64,000 nucleotides of DNA from Clostridia bacterium (GTDB lineage Bacteria > Bacillota > Clostridia > Lachnospirales > Lachnospiraceae), in the NCBI GenBank assembly GCA_910575625.1, contig CAJTFD010000011.1:1-64000 (forward strand). Reading direction: 5' to 3'. The position numbers and the translations under genes were made by a program. Positions within the stretch are counted from its first letter, which is position 1, and each line of letters starts with the position of its first letter. The notes beneath the pieces were generated by a model that worked only from the letters and a program-made list of their open reading frames with translations, was not told the DNA's origin and made no database searches. Shown in pieces: positions 36,282-44,034 of the stretch.

Positions 36282-36481
36282 GCTTTATGATTCATCCATA
36301 TTCATTTTTTCTTTTCTAAGACAGCCTCTCTGCTATCCTTTTATAAACCTCCTTCTTCTTTATTTTTGTATCTTCCTGCTCATAGATGCCAGATGATCGT
36401 CACGTTATCATCTGCCCTCCTCTTAAGAAAGCTTCATATGTGCTTTATATCTACCTAATGCAAAGCCCTGGACCATACCAC

Positions 36482-36751
36482 TCATTTCTTAAAACCACGC
36501 CTTGTTACCGAAATGATATGGATCCCTGAAATGCAGCCCCCTTCTCTCCTGCATCCTCTCCTCTTATGTTCCTTTACACATAATGGAGATCTCTGTATTA
36601 GCTTCGTGGTATCTGTCCAATATAAGGATAAGTTTTCTATATTACCGGATGCGCTCTTCCCTGTTCTGTCGGATATGGCGACCTCGCCTTACGTTGCTCC
36701 AGTGCTTTCTGCAGGAATACTTATCATACCACTCTTATATCGGATGAACAT
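36482..36751 (-). pseudogene. Unrecognised 90-codon frame with one internal stop
   Basis: From the ATG at 36751 the minus strand reads MFIRYKSGMISIPAESTGAT, a TAA at 36691-36689, then 68 further codons beginning GEVAISDRTGKSASGNIENL and ending at 36482. A good promoter lies 70 bases upstream and AGGAGG precedes a nearby TTG. No family was recognised. The rest of 36282-37240 holds no gene I can support: only this unit, a dyad TTAGTT-TT-AACTAA near 37050 and AT-rich sequence. Confidence 0.3.
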
Positions 36752-36820
36752 CCTCTGCAATTGCCAATGGTCTAATCCCTCCTTCTCTTCTGTTGCCTTG
36801 CTGTTTTTGTTGATGGTTGT

Positions 36821-36849
36821 ATCTTATCACTCCGCGGACTATTTGTCAA
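36821..36849 (-). promoter_or_regulatory. Strong promoter reading leftward into a region without an intact gene
   Basis: Minus strand TTGACA (36849-36844), 17 bases, TAAGAT (36826-36821). Transcription would begin near 36814. Confidence 0.6.
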
Positions 36850-37240
36850 CACTTTTTTGTAAGTAATTTTATATTTTTTATTTTTAGAGTCTATGCTCAG
36901 ACCTGTAGCTGTTAATTGTCTTATTTTATATGAAAATTCTGATTTTTTATGGATCCCCAAAATGATCAAAATCTATCAATACTGGATCTTTCCGCGCTGC
37001 TTTTATTGACAGGGATCTATTGATCAGGTAAGATCGATCACGGGTTAGTTTTAACTAATCCTAACTCTTTTGCACAGGAGGCTCTCATGCGCCCGCTGTA
37101 AGATACCACCAACCTCACATAAAAGTCCAACGGGCGCAATGGGCATTCCTGCATACATGCCGCCTATGGAACTATCCAGCGGCGGGACATACACACAATA
37201 TTATGAAAGTCGTTACAGATTTTTTGGAAATGGATATTCG

Positions 37241-37269
37241 TTGACAAACAGAAAAAATACATGTATTAT
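37241..37269 (+). promoter_or_regulatory. Promoter and putative BlaI operator of the BlaR1 gene
   Basis: TTGACA (37241-37246), 17 bases, TATTAT (37264-37269). The 12-base perfect palindrome AATACATGTATT (37256-37267) overlaps the -10 box. BlaI/MecI operators are built on TACA/TGTA half-sites, and the same TACATGTA core recurs at the ABC operon promoter. Confidence 0.65.
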
Positions 37270-37362
37270 ATAAAAATAGTTTATAAACGAAATAATATTA
37301 GTAAATGTCATTTTTTAAACACGCTCTGACGGGAACATCGGAAAGGAGGGGAGATAGGATTT

Positions 37363-38679
37363 GTGTTCACAAACATAATGATCGTAATGTCTCTGGCAGG
37401 AAGCATGGTGGTCGTGTGCTATCTGATACTTTATTTTCTGATAAAAAAGCATTTTTCATTAAAATGCCAGAGTCTCATATTGAAACTTGCACTTTTTTTA
37501 TATCTGGTCCCTGTGTCAGTGCAAAAACATTATATTATGTGCGGAGTGAGCACACTTTTTCCGGCTGTTGGCAGGCTTTGGGAACCCAGGGGGATCGTGG
37601 TGATAGACAGAACTCATGTCATCCATGTAAATGGGGAAAAGTGGGAGTTCGCACCCCAGTTGAAACTGCTGTACCTGGTCGTGGCGGGAATACTGTTTGT
37701 TTCCTGCATATTAATGATATGTCAGTTGATAAAATATATGCAGTTCAGGAGGATATGCCGGGAGACTGCCAGTGAGCTGCCGCGTCAGGACTGGGAGGAA
37801 CAGTTTTTCCAGATCAGGGAACAGCTGGGGATAAGAAGAAAGGTTAAATTTGTGTGTTCCAGATCTTGCCAGAGTCCCATGGCTTTCGGAGTGATCTTCC
37901 CCGTTGTTGTGTTTCCCAAAAGCGGATTGGACGATCCCAGGCAGCGTGGATATATGATGAAACATGAACTGATGCACATAAAGCACGGCGATCTGTTTTT
38001 CAGATTTCTGGCACTTATAGCAATAGCCGTCCACTGGTTTAATCCGACTGTGTATTTTCTGTATTTGGAATTGGCGGCAGTGAGTGAGATGGTCTGTGAC
38101 AGGAGTGTGCTTGGCAGTTCGGACGATGGGGTGCGCCGAAGCTACAGCAATCTGGTGCTGGATTGTGCGGCAGATAGAGATCACAGATATTTTCCTGCCA
38201 TTGGTTTTGCAGACAAGTGGAACATGAAGAGGAGGATCCTGGAGATGAAGAAGGATAGAAAGGTTTACAAAGCGCTGTCAGGCATCACAGTGGCGGCCAT
38301 GTGCCTGGCCGCCAGTCTGACAGTCTTTGCGTACACGCCGCCAAAGGTGTATGAGGCCGACGAAGAATACGATTTCAGCGAAGACATCGTAATAATCATG
38401 GATGATGAATTGGAAAAGATATATGCAGAAGAGGTTCCGTATGATCATTTTTTCCAAAGCGAAGACGGGGAAATATATCCTTTGACGGAGGAGGGAGAAA
38501 GTACATATTCGGTGTGTTCCCATACTAAGAGAAGAAAAGGACAGGCAGTGAGGCATGTAAAGAATGCAAAAGGCGGATGTAAGATAAAATATTACAAAGC
38601 CAGGATATGTGTGGCATGCGGGGATGTAAAAAAAGGAAAACTTATTAGTACGCATACTTACACAGTGTGCCCCCATTGA
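37363..38679 (+). CDS. BlaR1-type M56 metalloprotease sensor with a Cys/His-rich tail
   Basis: Encodes 438 residues from a GTG at 37363 behind AGGAGG. Several N-terminal helices lead to the cytoplasmic gluzincin domain with MKHELMHIKHGD (HExxH zinc site) near residues 205-215 and YLELAAVSEMVCDRSVL providing the third ligand region. A last helix (about 300-322) is followed by an outer tail of about 115 residues. The usual penicillin-binding sensor domain is missing; instead the tail is acidic, then carries CSH, GGC, CVACG and a terminal CPH. Such sensors cleave a partner BlaI repressor on stimulus. The stimulus here is unknown. Confidence 0.87.
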   Translation: MFTNIMIVMSLAGSMVVVCYLILYFLIKKHFSLKCQSLILKLALFLYLVPVSVQKHYIMCGVSTLFPAVGRLWEPRGIVVIDRTHVIHVNGEKWEFAPQLKLLYLVVAGILFVSCILMICQLIKYMQFRRICRETASELPRQDWEEQFFQIREQLGIRRKVKFVCSRSCQSPMAFGVIFPVVVFPKSGLDDPRQRGYMMKHELMHIKHGDLFFRFLALIAIAVHWFNPTVYFLYLELAAVSEMVCDRSVLGSSDDGVRRSYSNLVLDCAADRDHRYFPAIGFADKWNMKRRILEMKKDRKVYKALSGITVAAMCLAASLTVFAYTPPKVYEADEEYDFSEDIVIIMDDELEKIYAEEVPYDHFFQSEDGEIYPLTEEGESTYSVCSHTKRRKGQAVRHVKNAKGGCKIKYYKARICVACGDVKKGKLISTHTYTVCPH

Positions 38680-38705
38680 GGATTGAAAGATTTCAGTTAG
38701 GGATT

Positions 38706-38769
38706 GTCGAAAAATAATATGTGTAATCGGGGAAATAGACAAGTCAAGATAGATATATTATTTCTCGAC
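38706..38769. repeat. Inverted repeat between BlaR1 and BlaI genes
   Basis: GTCGAAAAATAATAT (38706-38720) and ATATTATTTCTCGAC (38755-38769) are inverted copies with one mismatch, spaced 34 bases. It could be a hairpin tuning BlaI expression or a small mobile relic. Confidence 0.5.
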
Positions 38770-38801
38770 AGTTCCTTAGAGTCACAAAAAGGCGGCAGAA
38801 G

Positions 38802-39179
38802 ATGAAACATTCAAAGTTATATAAATTATCAGATACAGAACAGGTGATCATGGAAATTTTCTGGGAGGCAGAAGATGCGCTGACTTTTAAGGAGATCATG
38901 ACCCTTGCCAATGAAAAACTGAATAAAAACTGGAAGAAACAGACGGTGAATACGTATCTGGCGAATCTTCAGAAAGCAGGACTGCTCCACGCAGATAAAC
39001 GATGCGCCAGGGCTTATTTTTATTCGCCAGCTTATACAAGAGAAGAATATACCCAGCTTTGTGTCCGGGGACTGGTGGAGGAGTCCTTTGACAATTCTAT
39101 TTTTAACTTTGTATCTGCTTTTACAGGCGGGAAAAAGTTGTCGAAGGAAGATGCGGATGAACTTCGAAAGCTGATCTGA
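38802..39179 (+). CDS. blaI: BlaI/MecI/CopY-family transcriptional repressor
   Basis: Encodes 125 residues. The winged helix is typical: KLSDTEQVIMEIFWEAEDAL, then WKKQTVNTYLANLQKAGLL as recognition helix and RARAYFYSP-like wing (here CARAYFYSPAYT). The C-terminal dimer and cleavage region follows. It pairs with the BlaR1-like protease upstream and ends at a strong terminator. The likely targets are its own operon and the adjacent ABC transporter operon, from shared palindromes. Confidence 0.9.
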   Translation: MKHSKLYKLSDTEQVIMEIFWEAEDALTFKEIMTLANEKLNKNWKKQTVNTYLANLQKAGLLHADKRCARAYFYSPAYTREEYTQLCVRGLVEESFDNSIFNFVSAFTGGKKLSKEDADELRKLI

Positions 39180-39200
39180 ATACATGGTTTTGATATATAG

Positions 39201-39245
39201 ACAGGTCTTTATCCTTTGATAAAAAGGGAGAAGACCTGTTTTTTT
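39201..39245 (+). terminator. Terminator of the BlaR1-BlaI operon
   Basis: ACAGGTCTT and AAGACCTGT form a nine-base stem followed by seven T. Confidence 0.85.
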
Positions 39246-39319
39246 AAGTGAATGTATTGCCTGCACGCTGCTATCTGAAGAAAAATCTAGAAATATTAGG
39301 AATTTTTGCGGGACTGCTA

Positions 39320-39369
39320 TTGACAGATATTGGATCCCGTTGTACTATGTCTATAAAGTACATGTACTT
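39320..39369 (+). promoter_or_regulatory. Promoter and putative BlaI operator of the ABC transporter operon
   Basis: TTGACA (39320-39325), 17 bases, TACTAT (39343-39348). The 14-base perfect palindrome AAGTACATGTACTT (39356-39369) sits on the expected start of transcription, a classic repressor position. Its core is the same TACATGTA seen at the BlaR1 promoter. Confidence 0.7.
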
Positions 39370-39476
39370 ATGATAAAAAATACCAAAATGAAGGTTATAT
39401 CATTGCTTGAGAGTTAAAAGTTTATGTTGAAAAACGCAGACTGTAGTCAAAATACTATATAAGAGAGGTTGATGTT

Positions 39477-41588
39477 TTGGAAAAAAAAGTAGTTATAATG
39501 ATCGTTATTTGGACCATATTGATCAATATATTTTCTTTTTGGCGTATTAATGAAAATGCCATGGACAGACTATTGTACGATAAAATCACTATATCTGTTC
39601 GTTTCAATACGTTCGATCCAACGTCAGAATTCTTGGATAAAATAAAAGAATTTTCTAAAGAAAACGATGTTGAAATAGCACAATATAGCTTTTTAAGTTC
39701 AAATAAAGTGGATATATATTCCACAATGAAAGAGAAATATAAAAAAGCATTATTTATACCAAACGTCATCTATAACAGGGATATAAAAGTACATGATCTT
39801 GAAGAGATCTCAGATGTAGGATTTAAAAATTTGTTATATATCGATACTAAGGATAAAGGGGTGATCGAAAGTCTATCAGAAGCACTTAAGGGTGATTATG
39901 AGGTCCAATATTTAGAGTCGGACTTTAAAGATAATAATATCCTATTTAATATGATCTTTGATCACATGGATATACATTCTTTGCCTATCCTTGCCACTTT
40001 TATTTTTTTGTTCATGATAGTTTTATTTTTTTATTATTCCAGAATTGGAGAAAAGTTTGTGATCTGTCGTTTATGGGGATATACATATATACAGACCTAC
40101 TATATACTAAACAAATTTTTATATAAACCCTTATTCCTAACCATTATTTTGAATGGATTGGCTATTAGTGGGATTGTATGTAGATTTAGTTTTTCTAATC
40201 TGTTACTTGAAACTCTTCTTGAGATGATGGCATTTAATATAGTCATTTTTCTCTTGCTATTCTTCCTATCAATTGCTTTATTTTCTTTTGCAGCGGTTGA
40301 TGATAGCAGCAGAAAGAAGAGAATGTCAAAGATGGTGATCATATCTTATGTTTCAAGAGTCCTTTTACTTTTATTAATAATTTTCTTCGGCGAAAATATT
40401 TTTGATCAGAAAGAGGAATTAGATAAAAACCTCGATAGTTTAGCCGCGTGGAACGATACAGAAAATCTCTTTAATTTACAAATGATATACTCCCCATTTT
40501 ATCACGAGGATCTGGCTGCTGAAGATATACTTAATGATATAATTTTGAAAGTATATAAAGATTTAAGTGATCTGGATAAAGTATTTATGATCGATACACT
40601 TAATTTTGAACGTTCAGATATTACTACAGAAAATGAAGATTATGATTATAATTATCTATTAGATATGAAAAATGAAGAAGATCTATATTCTCCTGATGGA
40701 ATGAATATAGTAGTAGATAAGAATTATATAAAAAGACATACAATTAAATTTTCTGGTAAAGGCAATGTTATTGATATGATAGATGATCATGATGATGTTT
40801 TAAATGTATTAGTACCTCAAAAATATAAAAGCCATAAAAAGATCATTGAGGATTCATTTAAGGAATGGTTTTATTTTCAAAAAGTTAAAGTGACTAATAT
40901 ATATAAGAAAGCTAGTCATCAAAAAAAGATCAAAAGAAATCGTGATGATCTAAAAATTAATATAATTTATATAGAAAATAACCAGCGTTATTTTACTTAT
41001 GACCCATATAGTGGCGATAGTATGAATACAATAGAAGATCCAATAATTACTGTGTATACAGAAAATATAGATAATTCTTATTTAGCTTCGTGTTTAGGAA
41101 GTTCTATGTTTGTAGAGTCTAAAGATGAATATAGTGCATTGAAAGAGATCAGTTCTATAACTCAAAAATATAATGTCAATGAATTAAATTCGATATCGTC
41201 CGTGTATGATAAAAAAGGAGAAGAAATCAAAGATTTAGAGGATGAGATCAACCAGTTAACATTAAATACTATGATCATATTTGTGCTTTTGATCATGTTT
41301 ATGATCGTGATCACATATTCTTATTACAAGGCGTTTTTTCCAGTGATCATTATAAAGTCTTTACATGGATATCCATTCACTTATATTTACAAGTATCTAA
41401 TTTTGGCAAACCTTTTTATCAATATATCTATAGCAATTTTTTTGACAATTGTTTATAAACAAATATTATTACATATGATCATTGTAATTTGTCTGATATC
41501 ATTGATAGATTATTTTGTGGCTAGGATACTCAATATATATTTACTTGGGACAGGTGAGATCCAGTTTGTAAAAGGAGATTCCAAATGA
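39477..41588 (+). CDS. Bacteriocin-associated integral membrane protein (DUF1430-like)
   Basis: Encodes 703 residues from a TTG at 39477, eight bases after AGAGAGG. One N-terminal helix, a 150-residue outer domain, four helices (about 165-320), a second large outer domain and three C-terminal helices give the layout of DUF1430 permeases linked to bacteriocin immunity or export. The coding sequence is very AT-rich compared with its neighbours, suggesting acquisition. Its stop overlaps the ATPase start (ATGA), so the two form one transporter. The likely role is removal of an antimicrobial peptide from the membrane, or export of one; no peptide gene was seen. Confidence 0.82.
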   Translation: MEKKVVIMIVIWTILINIFSFWRINENAMDRLLYDKITISVRFNTFDPTSEFLDKIKEFSKENDVEIAQYSFLSSNKVDIYSTMKEKYKKALFIPNVIYNRDIKVHDLEEISDVGFKNLLYIDTKDKGVIESLSEALKGDYEVQYLESDFKDNNILFNMIFDHMDIHSLPILATFIFLFMIVLFFYYSRIGEKFVICRLWGYTYIQTYYILNKFLYKPLFLTIILNGLAISGIVCRFSFSNLLLETLLEMMAFNIVIFLLLFFLSIALFSFAAVDDSSRKKRMSKMVIISYVSRVLLLLLIIFFGENIFDQKEELDKNLDSLAAWNDTENLFNLQMIYSPFYHEDLAAEDILNDIILKVYKDLSDLDKVFMIDTLNFERSDITTENEDYDYNYLLDMKNEEDLYSPDGMNIVVDKNYIKRHTIKFSGKGNVIDMIDDHDDVLNVLVPQKYKSHKKIIEDSFKEWFYFQKVKVTNIYKKASHQKKIKRNRDDLKINIIYIENNQRYFTYDPYSGDSMNTIEDPIITVYTENIDNSYLASCLGSSMFVESKDEYSALKEISSITQKYNVNELNSISSVYDKKGEEIKDLEDEINQLTLNTMIIFVLLIMFMIVITYSYYKAFFPVIIIKSLHGYPFTYIYKYLILANLFINISIAIFLTIVYKQILLHMIIVICLISLIDYFVARILNIYLLGTGEIQFVKGDSK

Positions 41589-42229
41589 TAAAATTATCAA
41601 AAATCTATAAAAGCTTCGATCAAAGAATAGTCTTATCAAACATGTCTTTGTCTATAGACAAAAATGAGTTTGTTTGTATAACTGGAGAGAGCGGCGCCGG
41701 TAAAACAACATTACTAAACATTATTGGATTACTCGATAAACCAGATCGCGGAGAATTAAGTATAAACGGCAAAACTAATTTTTCTAAACGGGATATATTA
41801 AGATTGAGAAGGACTTTTTTTGGATATATATTCCAAGACTATTTGCTGATGGCCGACAAGACCGTTAAAGAAAATATCGATATATCTAAAAAACTGCTTA
41901 AATATGAAAATGAGAAACTTGAGAGAAAAGATACGGATGAGATCATGAAAAAAGTAGGTCTGGATCATAGCTATCTAAATAAAAAAATCTGCCAATTAAG
42001 TGGAGGAGAGCAACAAAGAGTAGCAATTGCCAGGATGTTGCTGAAGCCTTATGAGCTGGTGTTAGCCGATGAGCCTACCGGAAATTTAGATCGTAAAAAT
42101 AAAAATGAAGTAATAGAAATATTCAAAGATATCAAAAAAGATGGAAAAACGATCATTTGTGTTACCCATGATAAAGAGGTTGCAGATTCTGCGGATAAAG
42201 TCATAAATTTGAGCAGATCATCTTTTTAA
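41585..42229 (+). CDS. ABC transporter ATPase (MacB/LolD-type)
   Basis: Encodes 214 residues. Walker A is GESGAGKTT, the Q-loop lies in YIFQDYLL, the signature is LSGGEQQRVAIARMLL, Walker B is LVLADEPTGNLD and the H-loop is VTHD. It energises the DUF1430 permease encoded just upstream. It shares the low GC content of its partner. Confidence 0.93.
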   Translation: MIKLSKIYKSFDQRIVLSNMSLSIDKNEFVCITGESGAGKTTLLNIIGLLDKPDRGELSINGKTNFSKRDILRLRRTFFGYIFQDYLLMADKTVKENIDISKKLLKYENEKLERKDTDEIMKKVGLDHSYLNKKICQLSGGEQQRVAIARMLLKPYELVLADEPTGNLDRKNKNEVIEIFKDIKKDGKTIICVTHDKEVADSADKVINLSRSSF

Positions 42230-42265
42230 TAATAAAATAATCTGTCCCTGTACGCAAAAGCACTC

Positions 42266-42294
42266 TTGAAAGGATCATAAAAATATGCTATATT
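42266..42294 (+). promoter_or_regulatory. Promoter of the DMT transporter and Crp/Fnr genes
   Basis: TTGAAA (42266-42271), 17 bases, TATATT (42289-42294). Confidence 0.65.
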
Positions 42295-42337
42295 TTAGCG
42301 GTCGACAAGTCAAGATATAGGAGATCACACAACAGAA

Positions 42338-43195
42338 ATGGATATCGAAAGATCAAAATACATCGCAGCCGTCACCCTCTACGGCACCATCGGCCTCCTG
42401 CTGCACTACATAACCCTCCCCTCCGAAATCGTCGTCCTCTGCCGGGGCGTGATCGGCACACTGACGATCCTCCTGGTCCTCTTCATCCAGAAAAAGAGTT
42501 TCCACCCCGACACGATCCGGGCCAACCTGCCGATCCTGCTCCTCTCAGGCGCGTGCCTGGGGCTGAACTGGGTCTTTTTGTTCGCCGCCTACCGGGTCAC
42601 CACCGTGGCTGTGGCCAGCCTGTGCAACTACATGGCCCCGATCATCGTCATCGCCCTGTCGCCGCTGGTATTCAAAGAACGCCTTACAAAGAAAAAGCTG
42701 TGCTGCATCCTCACGGCATTCATCGGCATCATCCTGGTCTCCGGTGTCTTCCAAAACGGCAGCGGCGATCTGGATCTTGGAGGCGTCGGCCTGGGACTGA
42801 CCGCCGCGCTCTGCTTCGTGGGCATCGTCCTGTGCAACAAAAAGAGCGCCGGCATCGACCCCCTGGAGAAGACAGCCATCCAGCTGGCCGCCTCCGCCGC
42901 AGTCGTCCTGCCCTATGTGCTGTACAACCAATGGGGAGACACCCTGTCCGTGGATACACGCTCGGTCCTGTTGATCTTGGTCCTGGGCTTCGTCCACACA
43001 GGCTTTGCATACATCCTGTACTTTGGATCCATGGCAAAGATCCCCGTCCAGTCCGTGGCCATACTGGGATACCTAGAGCCCGTAGTATCCGTGCTCACCT
43101 CCGCATTGATCCTGCAGGAGCCGATCACGGCGGGCGGGATCCTGGGCGCCGTCCTCATCTTAGGCGCGGCGGTCTACAGCGAGATAGACCACTAA
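42338..43195 (+). CDS. EamA/DMT-family transporter
   Basis: Encodes 285 residues with ten membrane helices in two EamA repeats. The first repeat includes LGLNWVFLFAAYRVTTVAVASL and the second ends ILGYLEPVVSVLTSALILQEPI, both family signatures. DMT exporters move amino acids or metabolites; substrate unknown. GC content returns to that of the chromosome here. The gene shares its direction with the Crp/Fnr gene 33 bases downstream. Confidence 0.9.
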   Translation: MDIERSKYIAAVTLYGTIGLLLHYITLPSEIVVLCRGVIGTLTILLVLFIQKKSFHPDTIRANLPILLLSGACLGLNWVFLFAAYRVTTVAVASLCNYMAPIIVIALSPLVFKERLTKKKLCCILTAFIGIILVSGVFQNGSGDLDLGGVGLGLTAALCFVGIVLCNKKSAGIDPLEKTAIQLAASAAVVLPYVLYNQWGDTLSVDTRSVLLILVLGFVHTGFAYILYFGSMAKIPVQSVAILGYLEPVVSVLTSALILQEPITAGGILGAVLILGAAVYSEIDH

Positions 43196-43228
43196 ACAGA
43201 TAAAAACAGAACATCCGGAGGTCCACCC

Positions 43229-43915
43229 ATGAACCCTCACAGCACTGCCGAACACTTATGGATACTAAAAGGCATAAAACCCGACACCCGCCGCACATTC
43301 CTGCAGGCGGGCAAGACCATCTCCTGCCCCAAGGGGCATCTCTGCCTCCGTGAACGGGAGAAGGATCCCAACATATTTTTTATCTTAGATGGAAAAGTCC
43401 AGATCTACACCCTGACAAAATGCGGCAAAAAGAAAATCCTCTATATATTAGGCCAAGATAACATCGCCAACGACAGCTTTCTCTACGATTCCAACACGAT
43501 CTACTGCGAGACCATGGACCTCTGCCATTTTTACCTGGTCCCCCGGCAGATCCTGCTCGCCCTCATGGAAAAGGATCTCCAGCTCATGAAGTCCCTCTTT
43601 GCCTACCAGGAGAAAAAGCTCGCCCGTCTGGAACGCCAGCTGAAAAACACAGTGGGCAGCATCTACCTGGAACGCAGGCTCGCCTCAAAACTCTGGAAAC
43701 TGGCCAGGGATTTCGGCCAGCCCACGAGCAAAGGCGTTTTGATCGACATGGACCTGACCATCACATTCCTCTCCGACCTTCTGGGCGCGCCAAGGGAGAC
43801 CACCTCCCGCGTCTGCAAAAAACTGGTCGGACAGGGATTGATCGTCATTGAAAAAAAGAAGATCTTGATCACAGATATGGAGCGTATGGCCTCTTTCCAC
43901 AAGAAAGATCTATAA
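43229..43915 (+). CDS. Crp/Fnr-family transcriptional regulator
   Basis: Encodes 228 residues behind GGAGG. An N-terminal cyclic-nucleotide-type barrel (KDPNIFFILDGKVQIYTL) and dimer helix lead to a Crp-type helix-turn-helix (FLSDLLGAPRETTSRVCKKL). Several cysteines (SCPKGHLC, YCETMDLC) could bind an iron-sulfur cluster or act in redox sensing, but spacing does not match FNR clearly. It lies just upstream of a perfect GTGA-N6-TCAC palindrome and asrABC, so it is the best candidate activator of sulfite reduction. Confidence 0.9.
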   Translation: MNPHSTAEHLWILKGIKPDTRRTFLQAGKTISCPKGHLCLREREKDPNIFFILDGKVQIYTLTKCGKKKILYILGQDNIANDSFLYDSNTIYCETMDLCHFYLVPRQILLALMEKDLQLMKSLFAYQEKKLARLERQLKNTVGSIYLERRLASKLWKLARDFGQPTSKGVLIDMDLTITFLSDLLGAPRETTSRVCKKLVGQGLIVIEKKKILITDMERMASFHKKDL

Positions 43916-43951
43916 CAAAGTAAATACGATCCGATCAGAAAATAATCTCAT

Positions 43952-43973
43952 TTCCGTGATGATCATCACGGAA
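43952..43973 (+). promoter_or_regulatory. asrA: Crp/Fnr-type operator upstream of asrA
   Basis: A perfect 22-base palindrome with core GTGA-TGATCA-TCAC. Its centre (43962.5) lies 41.5 bases before the start predicted from the -10 box, the class II activator position. Confidence 0.8.
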
Positions 43974-43991
43974 TCTCCCTTTCGATCTCTC

Positions 43992-43997
43992 TATAAT
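43992..43997 (+). promoter_or_regulatory. asrA: -10 box of the asr operon
   Basis: TATAAT at 43992-43997 with no good -35 box; the Crp/Fnr-type site takes that position, as in activator-dependent promoters. Confidence 0.7.
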
Positions 43998-44034
43998 ACA
44001 AGAAAATAAAACGATCCAATAAAGGAGAAAGCCT

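Noticed and set aside
36513..36866. 117-codon plus-strand frame with hydrophobic parts
   Set aside because: No ribosome site or family, and it crosses the strong minus-strand promoter at 36821-36849.
38738..42317. 14-base direct repeat GACAAGTCAAGATA at 38738 and 42304, flanking BlaI and the ABC operon
   Set aside because: Several chance 14-base matches are expected in 64 kb and no other sign of an insertion boundary was seen at these points.
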